Positions 22,610 to 34,400 of a stretch of DNA of 64,000 bases are shown here, piece by piece. The notes beneath the pieces were generated by a model. It was not told the DNA's origin. It worked only from the letters and a program-made list of their open reading frames with translations, and ran no database searches. This DNA is from Tribonema minus. Taxonomy: Eukaryota; Sar; Xanthophyceae; Tribonematales; Tribonemataceae. The translations under genes were made by a program, and so were the position numbers. Numbering within the stretch: position 1 is the stretch's first letter; each line of letters begins with the position of its first letter. The DNA lies in assembly GCA_017506865.1 (NCBI GenBank), contig JAFCMP010000531.1:372001-436000 (forward strand). The letters run 5' to 3'.

Positions 22610-22886
22610 GGTGCCGTACGCCCTATTGGGTCAAATTTGAACTGCCAGATTGCTCCACGAGGCTCGCCTCTGCGGGCAGCTTGTGCCACGACCTATGTGC
22701 AGCTCTAAGCGGTGACCCTTTGTCGCAGCGCGGCGGAATCCGCCAGCGAGGCCTGCACCATAGGCCTGCTGGTATAAAAGTCTGGGGATAGGGTTAGGGT
22801 TCAGCTGCGCTGGGAAGTGAAGTTGGTCTTCATTTTGTGGTTCGCTCCCAGACAGCTCAGCGGGTTGCTTGCACGGACGCGCTATC
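22610..22886. promoter_or_regulatory. Shared divergent promoter region
   Basis: The 277 bp between the start codons of the trithorax-like gene (-) and the isopropylmalate synthase gene (+) contain no other gene and must hold both promoters or 5' leaders. A TATA-like element faces the + gene. Confidence 0.6.
22773..22779 (+). promoter_or_regulatory. TATA-like box (TATAAAA) of isopropylmalate synthase gene
   Basis: TATAAAA lies 108 bp upstream of the ATG at 22887 and is followed by GGGTTAGGGTT. The distance is plausible for a core promoter with a leader of about 80 nt; no transcript start is visible from sequence alone. Confidence 0.4.
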
Positions 22887-25800
22887 ATGAGGGGAGCGAT
22901 TGGATGCGTTGTCTGCAGCGGCTGCGCTCTGTCGGCAGCAGCGTTCGCCGCGCAACACCACGTGAGTGCGAGCTCGGAGAAGTTGAGATAGACTTGAGGT
23001 GTGTATCGGCTTTGGTGCGCTTGTGACAGGTCTTTGCCTCTTTCGTGCGCTGCGCCTGTTGTTGCAGGGTGGATTCGTACCACAGGCGCGGACCGCTGCT
23101 CGTCCTCATAGTAATTGGGTCGCCCAGTCGTCATGCCGACGACCGTGGCACCGGAGTATGAGCATGGTCATCATGGACCCTACTCCCTCAGTGTCATCAT
23201 CACCAGTTGCAGCAGTCAATGTCAGGCCGTCAAGGCATGACACTGGTGAGTCATGCCTGTACCACCGTTTGCAGCCGCTTCAGCTGATTTCGCCTGCGGA
23301 ACCTCTGGGGAACGTTCGCTGCCTGCGACACAAGCTACCTTGCAAGCTCTATAAGTCGCTCTCATTCACGCTGCAAATGCATTCATACTCATCAGCAAGT
23401 CCAGTACTAGTCTTTGCACTCAACTGCTGCCCCCACTTCTGAGACACAGAAACGGGCCGCGATCCCACTCGCGTCAAGATCTTCGACACCACCCTCCGGG
23501 ACGGGGAGCAGTCCCCGGGCTGCACGATGACGCGCGAGGAGAAGCTGGTGGTGGCGCGGCAGCTTAGCAAGTTGGGAGTGGATGTGATAGAGGCGGGGTT
23601 CCCCATTGCCTCGCCGGGGGACTTCGAGGCGGTGAAGGAAATTGCCGAGACAGTGGGGACGGCCAACAATCCGCCCATCATCTGTGGCCTGGCGCGCGCG
23701 CTGAAAAAGGACATTGACGTGTGCGCGGAGGCGGTGCGGCCGGCGCGGTTCCCGCGGATTCACACGTTCATCGCCACCAGCGACATCCACATGGAGCACA
23801 AGCTCAAGAAGACGCGCGAGCAGGTGCGCTCATTGCCTGCGGCGGTTTTTGTTGCGGTTATGCGCGGTGGCGTACGCACTGCGGATGAGATTTGCACGCG
23901 AGCTGCGCTTTGCGCGTAGTAGTAGTGATCATAGTGTCATGATCTCCCTGATATGTCAGTCAGCGCAGACCATACAACACACATACATACACACCACACA
24001 CCAGTTTGGCATCGGAAAGCGCGGCAGACGACACAGGTCTGTCTGGCACTGGCAGACAATGCATGTGAGCCTGAGTCTGAGTCTGAGTCGGTTTCGCCTC
24101 AGATAGCTGGTGGTTGACTCACGCGAACATGGTCTATAGGCTTGTTAAGTCAAGCAAACCCACATGTGTCCAGCGGTGACTGGTTCTGTCACTGAAAGGT
24201 ATGCAACACTTGCCAGCAACCATATCCGCTGCGCCGTTCAGGGGTTGATGGCGTCGCCAAATGTGTCGTGGTGCGTGTCTGATGACTATAGGCTTGTTAA
24301 GTCAAGCAAACCCACATGTGTCCAGCGGTGACTGGTTCTGTCACTGAAAGGTATGCAACACTTGCCAGCAACCATATCCGCTGCGCCGTTCAGGGGTTGA
24401 TGGCGTCGCCAAATGTGTCGTGGTGCGTGTCTGATGACGGCTCTGTTGCTTGTCGCACAGCACGAGCAACTCTGCAGGCCAATGCCATGCGCAACTCAGG
24501 GCTAGGGCCAGGGCATCGCGCACACACATCAGATTGTGCCGCCGACGTGCCTTCAGGGCTTGATACGTGTTGGCACCCACGCTTCATGACACACAACTTC
24601 AAGTGTTCTTGCAGCGCCCATCATCCTTCATCGAGGTCTGGCATCACGCGTCACGGACCGCTCTGACGCGCTGCATCCCGCAGGTGCTCGCCATTACGCA
24701 CGAGATGGTGTCGCACGCCAAGTCTCTGATCGATGACGTGGAGTTCTCAGCGGAGGATGCGCTGCGGTCGGACCCGGAGTTCCTGGCTAAGGTGTTCAGC
24801 GTGGCGATCGCTGCTGGCGCCAGCACCATCAATGTGAGTTGAAGTTGAAGTTTTGTGCCAGCCCTGCTGCGCATGAGTTCTGCTTGCATGACTTGAAGTT
24901 TGCATTTCGCAAGCACAAACAGTCGTGGTCAGCGAGCAGCACTGCGGCCTGTGTCGCTGAACATTTGCGGCACGGCACGTCACAGTTGCAGTGCTTGCCG
25001 CCTATCTGAAGACTTGACTTGCAGGTTGCAACCAGCATCAGCGCTGTGTGCAGCGGTTCAGTCAACAGTTACATCACGCACCTGCTCTGCCGGAGGCGTC
25101 ACCGCTGGCGTTGCTGCAGCGGTCGCCTTCGCTAGCAGGCCATCCACATAGCACTGCTGCTATATGCTTGAGAGGAAAGTTTAGTCATGCGCACGTCAAG
25201 TAAACGCCCGGCAACAGTCTACCTGAAGTGCAATTGAGGCCGTGTCGTGTTAAGCGCGGATTCTGCGCGTACATGTGGGCATGGCCTCAGGCGCTCAGAG
25301 CGCTGCTGTATCGCCAGACAGTGTTCACCATAGGGGACATGTTCAGCCACATGCGGTTGGTGACGCACAGACAGTGCGGCCAACGACTTTCAGGGTTTGC
25401 ATGAGGGTTAGGTTTAGGGGTAGGGTTAGGTGTGGTGCCGTGGAGCAACAGCCAAGTGTCACAACCTCGCTATTGTGGCTGCGCAGAGACTCCCATCCTT
25501 ATCAAAGATGAAGTTGTGCAGCCTCAAGTGCACTGCGTGTTGTTCATGGAGCCTCAGCGCAACTTCAACTGTTGGTGCGTGCCCGTAAAGTTCAACATGT
25601 GCAGCCCCAGTGCTCTGCAGTCATATACAGAGTCTCGGCGCATATTTCACTGTTGCGTGCGCCCATGAAACCTTTACACAATAAAAGTGAGCGTTTGTGG
25701 TCAGGACCAGAAAGTCGATTCGCTCTATGCTGCAGTAGATGCAATCGATCCCTGCCCGTACACGGCAGAAATCCAGGTCGAACGCATAGTATGGTCTTGC

Positions 25801-28710
25801 TTTTGACACAAAGAACGCCTCTCCGTCAATGCTGCATGTGCTGCCGCGACTGGCGCTGATGCTAAAAGGGCGCTAGTCAATGGCAGAACCTGACGGTCAC
25901 ACTGAGCAGTATTGATTGATACCCTCGCATCTCTGTCTTGATTCCCAGTTTGCCTGCTGCATGAGTTCAAGATCGGACATTCAGGCTCAGTCTGCGACAG
26001 CATCACCTCATTCACGCGTGTTAACCCTCACTTAACTCTAACCTAAGTCAGCTAAATGTAGGTGCATGCATCCGCGTGCAGCAGTGCTCAGCACTGCAAC
26101 GTCGGCACGCGCTGCAAACGTATGGGAGAGCACCCCCTCTACCGAAAGCAACGCTCAGCATCACCCCCCCCCTCACAGCTAATGCTCACCTCACCGTTGT
26201 AGAGGCCCAGTGTAATGGCAGGTACAGCGATATCGCAAGCACACTGACATCTACATCATGACACTTATAAAGCAAGCATAAGCAAACAACGCCCCTCACT
26301 CGTTCTGCCGTTAAGTCCTCGTCAGAGCCTCACACACAGCATCAACCCCCCCCCCCCCCCCCTCTTCCCCCCCCCCTTAACCAGGTCCCCGACACGGTGG
26401 GCTACACCACCCCCGGCGAGTTCAAGTCCCTCATACACTACCTCCGCGAGCACGTCGCCGGCATCGACGGCGTGACCATCTCCGTGCACGGCCACAACGA
26501 CCTGGGCATGGCGGTGGCCAACTTCCTCGCTGCGATTGAGGGCGGCGCGCGCCAGGTGGAGTGCACGGTCAACGGCATCGGCGAGCGCGCGGGCAACGCG
26601 GCGCTGGAGGAGATTGTCATGGCGCTGCACGTGCGCAAGGGGTACTTCAACGCCGCCGCGTTCGCGCGCCCCGCGGACTCGGAGCGCGCCCTCACCAACG
26701 TCGTCACGCAGGTACGCAGCTACTATGTACACATAGTGGCGGTATCAGCAGCTACTAGTGGCAGTTTCGCGTTGCGTAATTGCTACTTCAACGCCGCCGC
26801 GTTCGCCCGCCCCGTGGATTCGGAGCGCGTCCTCACCAGCGTCGTCACACAGGTGCGCAGCTGCTAGCGGCGGTTTCGCGTTGTGTAACTGGTAGTTCGA
26901 GCGGCCGCGTTTGCGCGCCCCGCAGAGTCGTGGCGTGCGCTCGCCAACGTCATCGTGCAAGCGCACAGGTATTGGCGGTTTGCATTGCGTAACTGCCTGG
27001 ACATAGTGCTGCAGGTGTTGTCGTAGCATGCGGCGGTTGTGGTGTGACCCCCTCAACGACGTCATGCAGGGGGGCGTGCGGGTCGGCGGTTTTTCGTTGC
27101 AAAACTGTCGGGACACGCAGGGCAGGGCAGGCACCGCGACTGTAGTTGTGACATGTGACAGACGAAGAGTGTCCTCACCAGCGTTACCATGCAGGTGCAC
27201 AGGTGCGGCGAGGCAGCAGGCCGTCGTGCGTGACGTATTTGCTTGGACAGGGCCTCGGCTGCAGTAATAGCGCTTTGGCAGTATGCGGCAGACTTGACAT
27301 GGCTACTCCATCTGCCCTCATCCTACATACCCTCCATGCCCCAATATCTCTAGCCCAATCCCCCCACCCCTCCCCTTTGCGCAGGAGCCAACGCTGTGCA
27401 TGTCGTGGATCTACCCTTACCTACCGCTCCTCTCCCCTCCCCCCTCTCCCCCGCCCCCCTGTGCGCAGGAGCTCTACAAGTCGTCGCGCCTCGTCTCCTC
27501 CATGACGGGCATGACGGTGCAGGCCAACAAGGCCATCGTCGGCGCCAACGCGTTCGCGCACGAGAGCGGCATCCACCAGGACGGCGTCCTCAAGAACAAG
27601 GAGACGTATGAGATCATGGACGCGGCGCTGGTGGGCGTGGTGCAGGAGTCCAACCTCGTGCTCGGCAAGCACTCAGGGCGCCACGCGTTCCGCTCGCGCC
27701 TCGCCGAGATGGGCTACACGCTCGCGGACGACGAGCTCAACAAGGCCTTCGCGCGCTTCAAGGTGAGCGCGCGCGCGAGGCTCAAGCGTGCGCAACGCAT
27801 GACGCATGGTATTGCGCTTACCATCTGAAGCAGCGCTCAGCGTGATTTGTCGAGATGGGCTATGCGCTCGCGATTGACGCGCTCAACAAGGCGTTCACGC
27901 GCGCGCAGAGCTAGTATGGCTGGTCATTGGGCATGGCACCGCTCGGCGCCCGTGGGAGTCAGTGCTCAGCCCATGGTCCACCAGGCATCAGCGCTCAACT
28001 GGGCCCCAGCTAGCTAGCTCATCGCTCACCTCAGATGTCAGCCAGTTAAGCTTTCAGGCCGTGCTGTAGCTGTACACAGCCCCGTGCGTAACCTGAACAG
28101 CACGTTCGGCTGCAGTGCCTGCTTGATTGAAATGGCGGCATATCACATGCACGAATGTGGTCTTTTGCCCCCACCCCCCCACCCCCCCTTCACCCCCCAA
28201 CCCCCCCCACCTCCCCTTCACAGGACCTCGCGGACAAGAAGAAGGAGATCTCCGTCCTGGACCTCGAGTCCATCGTCAATGAGGAGATGCGCGAGGCCAC
28301 AGGCCACATCGCCTTTGCGCTGCGTGGCGTGCAGGTCCTCGCTGGCAACCGCAACACGCCCACCGCCACCGTCATCATCCACGACAAGGACGCCGACACG
28401 GAGAGTCACATCCCGGCCATCGGCACGGGCCCCGTTGACGCGACGTTCCAGGCGATTAACGCCGCCGTCGCGGGGCACGCGCGCACGGGCGACATGAAGC
28501 TGCTGGAGTACAGCGTGGACAGCGTCACGGCCGGCATCGACGCGCTCGGCGAGGTGAGGAGCGCTGCTGCTGCTGTTGCTGTGCACGTGGCAATGTTTAG
28601 CACAGGAGCAGTGAGTAGGTTGGGGTGCAGCTAGGGTTAGGGCTAGGGTAAGGTGCGTCACGGCAGGCGTTGACGCGCTCGGCGAGGTGAGGAGCGCTGC
28701 TGCCGCCGCC

Positions 28711-28741
<31 letters not shown>

Positions 28742-29315
28742 CTGCTGTGCACGGCTACTCCTGCGGTGTTCATAGCTGCTGCTGCTGTGCCATTCATTGG
28801 TCGGCTAAGGCAACCTGTCATCGCGCAGTGCAGGCAGAGGAACACAGCTTTGAGACAGAGCACTAGCTCTGAAGCGGTGGACACAGCAGACGGACACAGC
28901 CCAACGGCAGCGCTCAGCCTCATATCAGTGGCGCAGCGCCTCGACCTGTGACCTTTGCACGATTGCCGCATTTACTGTGCGCTGCTGTGTTGATGGTGAA
29001 CCCTGCTGGGCATCTATGAGCACGTGCTGCGCCCACACCCCCCCCCCCCCCCCATACACACACATTACTCACGGAAGCCTTTGCTGCATCACCCGCTTAT
29101 TTCTCGTTTCTGCCATTCATATACCGCTCGCGTACACGCAGGTCACGGTGCGCGTGCAGGACGCCACCACAGGGCGCACCTTCTTTGGGCGCGGCGCTGA
29201 CACGGACGTCATCTATGCGAGCGCCATGGCGTACGTGGACGCTATCAACCGCATTGTCGCCGCCAGAGCCGGCCCCACGCCCAAGCACCCCCAAAAGGAC
29301 ACTTCTGAGGACTGA
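22887..29315 (+). CDS. 2-isopropylmalate synthase, probably plastid-targeted (8 exons, 613 aa)
   Basis: This enzyme condenses acetyl-CoA with 2-oxoisovalerate, the first committed step of leucine synthesis. Exons: 22887-22961, 23128-23245, 23450-23823, 24684-24833, 26385-26711, 27469-27762, 28224-28553, 29142-29315; all GT-AG and phase-consistent, 614 codons with stop. The catalytic barrel shows [13 protein letters not shown] (about residue 72), HGHNDLGMA and NGIGERAGN in exon 5 and HESGIHQDG in exon 6. Exons 7-8 form the C-terminal LeuA regulatory domain, the usual site of leucine feedback. Total length fits the family. Exons 1-2 are the weaker part: exon 1 codes a short hydrophobic leader ending [12 protein letters not shown], which resembles a signal peptide followed by the ASAF motif of secondary plastids. 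Three introns carry decoy duplications. Confidence 0.92.
24134..24437. repeat. Perfect 152-bp tandem duplication
   Basis: 24134-24285 and 24286-24437 are identical by eye over 152 bp. They lie in intron 3 of the isopropylmalate synthase gene. Each unit contains AAAGGTATGC, a donor-like sequence. Identity implies a very recent event or an assembly duplication. Confidence 0.93.
26770..27205 (+). repeat. Four decaying copies of exon-5 end and donor (isopropylmalate synthase)
   Basis: The exon-5 tail and donor (ends 26711) recur with exon-end equivalents at 26852, 26960, 27069 and 27194. The first copy matches over about 85 nt with about 8 differences and keeps CAG|GTGCG; later copies are progressively shorter and more diverged, though the last still reads CCTCACCAGCG...CAG|GTGCA. 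The first offset is 141 nt, in frame, and no stop lies between, so use of the first decoy donor would add 47 residues including a second [10 protein letters not shown]. Confidence 0.9.
27849..27911 (+). repeat. Decoy copy of exon-6 end (isopropylmalate synthase)
   Basis: CGAGATGGGCTA, CGCTCGCG and CTCAACAAGGC of the exon-6 tail (about 27708-27762) recur at 27851-27905. The donor has decayed to GCAGAG, so the copy is probably inert. Confidence 0.85.
28655..28705 (+). repeat. Decoy copy of exon-7 end plus donor (isopropylmalate synthase)
   Basis: GCGTCACGGC, GACGCGCTCGGCGAG and the donor GTGAGGAGCGCTGCTGC of exon 7 (28522-28572) recur 133 nt downstream with three changes in the exonic part. 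The decoy donor at 28686/28687 is as good as the real one; a frame change makes its use disruptive. Confidence 0.9.
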
Positions 29316-31403
29316 GCAGGGCGCCTGTGTCAGTAGTGTCCGGGGGGGGGGGGGGTAAGGTATTGCTCGATGGGCTATTCTCCCCCCAGGAGAATACTTG
29401 AAAAGATCAGCAGTGCGCATTCATCATCAGAGGATGAAGCAATGCTCGGTTGGGCACTGCCTGCCCTTTCGAGGATGAAAACGGGGGTTTCGCCTCAGGC
29501 GGCTGAGGGAGTCTCAGTCGTCACCGGCGCTGTATGGTAGCGAAGTCGCACTGGCAAATGGCGCCGCACGTGTCATTGGAAGCGACGACAAAGAAAGGCG
29601 CAGGGGAGGGCAGCTAGGGCATTGAATTGGACAGAGTGGTGTCGGCAGCGCCAACTAGATGGTGGGGGCGCTGCAAATTTTGCGGGTATATGACAGACGT
29701 GTTTTATTATCAGTGGGGCAGTCACTAGCGCATGTTTTCTGGATGCACTGGCTGCTGCTTCACTTGCTATCTATGATGATGTCAATGGTGCATGGTGTGC
29801 TGAGTCAGGCACTCGGCGGCTGCAATATGCATGTATGTGTGGACTTGCACCTTGTGGACCATCAACAAAGCACCGCCTGTTGGTGCCCCGAGTTTGTTGG
29901 GCAGGTGCTGCAGTGGGCGCCGCCATCGGTACCCCCAACATTCGCTGCACTTCTGCAACCCCCGTTCCCTTCCCCCCCCCTCTGAGAGATAGTCCTGCAC
30001 CAGTGATTTGCACGTGAAGTAGCAATGAATCTGAGACCGCAGGGGGAGGGCCCGGGGGGTGTCATGTTGCAACAACCAATCGTGGCTCTCATTGTGTGAT
30101 GGCATGTGCTGTGCTCATGGCACCTGGACATTGCGCCAGTCACTGCATTGCGTCCACAACGCTGCAGGCCCCAAAATGGCCACACCAGCTGCGTTATAAG
30201 TCAAGCAGCTTTGTGTGGTCATGCCATCGCCACACAATGCTCGTTGCATTGCCCTTGAAGTATCTTAAAGTATCAGTGGGCATGGGGAGCTGATTCACGT
30301 AAAGTCACAGCGCGTGGGGGCAACGTTGAGTCAACTCACATTCGCGCAATGCCAGGGGTGCCGCAGTTGCAGCAGCGCTCAGTACAGCGGCTCCTGCCAC
30401 ACTGGATAATGTGTGCAGCGACATTGCCATACACGCATGAAATCAAGTGTGGAGCTACTGTACCACAACCAACTACGGCAGACATACACACCAACTAATG
30501 CAGAGCGAACCATGGGTGCAACGGCGTGCACGCATGTGACAACCACTCCCTGGAACTCATTCGGAACTCGTAAAGTTGACTTCATCAATTTCAACATCAA
30601 ACATGGCACGATCATGCAGCATGCCCATCAAAGGCAGCGGCAGGGAAAAAAGAGCAACGCACGTGTAAAGTGAAGCACGTGGAATTCACAAGCTTCCGTG
30701 GACAGGAAGGACGACTCAGACTTGGACTCAGCGGCACGCACGTTCATCTCAGCGCTCAGCAATCGCCTCAGGCCCCAGACCTCCCCCCTCTGTCTGGCCT
30801 GATTTGAGAGAGTACACACGAGCTACATTGAATGCGGTGCGACACGAGAACGTTGCCAGGTGGAAGCACAGAGTGCACGCACCGAAGCCCCTTCCCCCTT
30901 TCCCCCCACTGCCTGCGCAAACAGGGGGCGGGCAGGGCAGCAAAATGCACTGCAGCAGCGGCGCACGCGCGTTGCAAGTAGCAGCAGCGCTCGGCAGCAG
31001 GGTTCGGCAGTAGCGCGGTGGCCGCAGCGCAGTAGAACAGGCGTACATCGAGAGCACTGCGGGCACTGCCCCCCCCCGCCGTCAGTTGAAGGGAGACCGC
31101 AATGGGGGCACCTCCCCGAGGGGGCTTTGATTTCATAAATCCAGCGCAAAAGCAACATCAATTTCGTGAAAAGGCCTCCATACACATGCCGGGGGCACTG
31201 CCGCCAGCCCACTCTGAGTAATGCCGCAACCGGCCTTGCTGCGCGGCGCTGCCGGCGCTGCCATCGCCGCCACCGCCACTGCTGCTGCCGCCGCCGCTGC
31301 CGCCGCCGCCGCCGCTGCCGCTGGCGATGACAGCGCCGCTGTCGCTGCTGATGCTGCTGCTGCTGCATCGCTGCTGCCGCCACCATCCGCAGCGGCGCGA
31401 TGC
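29316..31403. other. Intergenic, convergent 3' regions
   Basis: This lies between the stops of the isopropylmalate synthase (+) and the unrecognised gene (-). It contains a 14-G run at 29342-29355, C-rich tracts, and a GCx trinucleotide-rich stretch at about 31240-31380 that gives spurious Ala- or Gln-rich frames. No supported gene. The last 180 bp could instead be further exon or 3' UTR of the minus-strand gene. Confidence 0.5.
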
Positions 31404-34400
31404 TCACATCATGAGCGCCAGGGCTGCGCTGGCGCCGCGCGTTCCTTTGAACGACTGCAGCAGGCGCGCGGCGCTGAACGCTTCTTCCTCGCGCCCAGGT
31501 GACGCCACGCCTGCAATGCCGCTGCCGGCGCTCGCAGCGTTGCTGCCGCCGTTCGCAAAGCGCCTGTGCAGCTCAGAAGCAATTGCGAGTGGAATTGCCA
31601 GCGGCAGTTCGGAGAACGGACCGTGGAACGGTCTGTGGCGTCGCTTGTGCACGCATGCAGTCGGGCGCTGCTGAAATACAGCCATCTGCTGACGTCAAGT
31701 TGACTTGAATAAACCCTCAATACATTGAGCCGAGTGTGCCCTTGCGAAAACACAAGGGCGGCATGCGGAGTGGGTGCTTGCAAGTGTGTGGGCGCAATGG
31801 CCACAAGATGTTGTGCAGCCCCTATACCAAGAACACCATGGATCATCACAGGTGACTGGTGAAACTGCAAGCGCGCCAGAGAGAAGTGCGTAGTTCAGAG
31901 GCATGAGAGTTGCACCCTCCGCTCCTGCACCGGCCGTGAAGAGTGGGTATGGGGTATGGGGCCAGTACCAGTGATCAGCGCGTCTCGCGTTTTATTGTGG
32001 CACAAGGCTGGTCATCAGCAGCAGCGACAACAGGTGTACAATGGCCCCTAGCCCATATATGCCACCGGTGTTGAACATCTCAAAGTACCTCCACACAGCT
32101 CTTTACAAGTGCGGGACAGACAGCAGCACCAGCACCAGCACCAGCACCACCAACACCAGCAGCAGCAGCAGCAGCACCGCGCAGCCTCACCTGTACTTCT
32201 TATGCCGCACGCCGCTTGCGTCAGGTGCCGCTGCAGACCCGCCGCCGTCGGCAGCGCCGCCGCCGCCGCCGTTTTCCATGGCCTCTGCTTTTCGGCGGCC
32301 GCGTGCTGCTGCGGAGCCGGCGCTGATCGCTGCTGCCGCTGCTGCTGCTGCCGCACGCGGCGATGCTAGCCCAACGCTGCGGCCGTAGAGGACCTCGCCG
32401 GCAGCAGCGGCGGGCGCTGCTGCTGTCGCGGCGCTGCCGCTGCTGCCGCCGCCGCCGCCGGCGTCCATGCCGGCTTCGGAGCGTGCCTGCTCGTGGTGAG
32501 TAGCATGCGACCGATATGTGCAGATACGGGCGGATCAACAAATGTGAATGCATGTATTCAGGCCATGATGCAGGGCGCGTGCGAATGAGCTGCGTGTGCC
32601 GCACATCATCAGGCAAAGCAGGCATGAACAGTACGTGGTTCCGAGCTGGTCCAGCAGTGCTGTGGGGGCACCGTGAAGTGATTGGTAGAGCGTCATGGTT
32701 AGGGTTGGCAACACCGTATTCCGTAGATACACCGTATATCCGTATATACGCCGTATCTACGCCGTATGTCAATTTCTGGCGCGCCAAAATTCGTATTTTG
32801 CCGTATTTCCTTCTTTTAAATCACACAAAGCAGTGCAGCATGGCGGATGCCATCGATCCTGGCCCGGACCTGGCCAAGCAGGCCAGAGCATTGTATCAAA
32901 AGCGTTGTGATCAAAAGCGCCAAGGTCAGGCGGGCTGGTGGGGGTCCTTCAGTGTCGAGCTGGACTCAGTGAAGCACGAGGTGCGGCTTGTTTGCCTTCG
33001 TTGTTCAGCCAAGCTAGGTGCCAGCAACCCTTCGCGCGCAGCGAACGACCATCTTAAGAGCAAGGCATGCCTCAGAGCGACTGCTGCCAGTGCAGCAGCT
33101 GCTGCTGCTGCCGAAGCAGCAGCCGCTGCTGCTGCTGCTGCTGGCGATGGCGAGGAGGAAGTAGAGGTGACTGGCACTAAACGCCACCGCGGTGCTGCTG
33201 GCATTACACCTTACATGGCTACATCAGGCCAGATAACTCAAGCACGGAACAGCCTTGCCCGCTTCTTCTACAAGTCCGGGGTAGCGTTCCACCTGATTGA
33301 GCAGGAGGACTTGGTTGCAGCATTCGCTGCCCTTGGCGCCGACCTGCCTAACCGCAAAGCCTTGGCCGGGACAATGCTGAACAAGGAGCACGACCGCGTC
33401 AGCCGCGACGTCTGGGAAGCGATCGATGCCTTGCACCTTGTCCAGCTTGCCAGCGATGGGTGGAGGCGCAAGCATTGCGGAGACGGCACTCCGCTGGTTA
33501 ACCTTTGCGCACTGTTGCCAAAGGGCGGTTCCTACTTCGTGACAACGGAGCCAGCGCGAGGCATTTGCAAGAATGCGAAGTGGATCGAGGAGCTGCACAT
33601 GCGGTGGGCGAAGAAGGCGTTCCACGTGACTGCATGTGCAACCGAGCGCAACTGGTCCCTGTGGGGCAATGTGTACCCTAAGTGCCGCAGCAGGCTTGCA
33701 CTTGAGCGTGGTGAGAAGCTAGTGTTCATTAAAGGCAATGATAAGGCTGCTGAGCGCAAGACAGATGAGGAAGTCATGCTTACAGTGATGGAGGCGGCGG
33801 AGGAAGAGGTTGTCAACATGTAACATGCAGATGGGGGGATGAAGGAGTAGGGCAATATCTACACTAGGCTAATTATGCACATACATGATGTTATTTTCAA
33901 GTGTGTTTGCTTGTGTGTATGTTTTACAAGTGTCTGGTTTAGCATGATTCACTTTTGAAGTTGAAGTTGAAGTTTAAATGCCTGTACTGGTGATATGCGT
34001 TTGTCAGATACGGTTTAGAAATACGTATATACGGAAAATACGGCAAAATACGGTATTTTATCAGTATATGGTTTTCAGAAATACGGATTTTGCCAACCCT
34101 AGTCATGGTGGCTGAGATATGCTGCTGCAAAGAGTGCAGATCACACTCTACTCCCCAAGTTCTTCCATGATGTCATTTCTCTAATACGCCTTAAGATGAT
34201 GGGTGTATGGCACTGAGAGATGTGCGCAAAACGTCAAACAGCACTTCCATTAAGTGCTGAGTGCCCTTTACACACAACGCACCTGAGCCTCACCCACACC
34301 CTGACCCCACAAATACCATTAGACCAATGCTGACGCATTTCTTTCAGGTACGCCATCAGAACGGAGCACTGCCACCGGCACCTGTTCTAAACGCTGTTAC

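Noticed and set aside
30823-31407. 194-codon Arg/Gln-rich frame on the minus strand
   Set aside because: It begins at a GTG, overlaps the end of the preceding exon and consists mostly of GCx repeat translated out of frame. It could only matter if the last exon is spliced onward at 31407.
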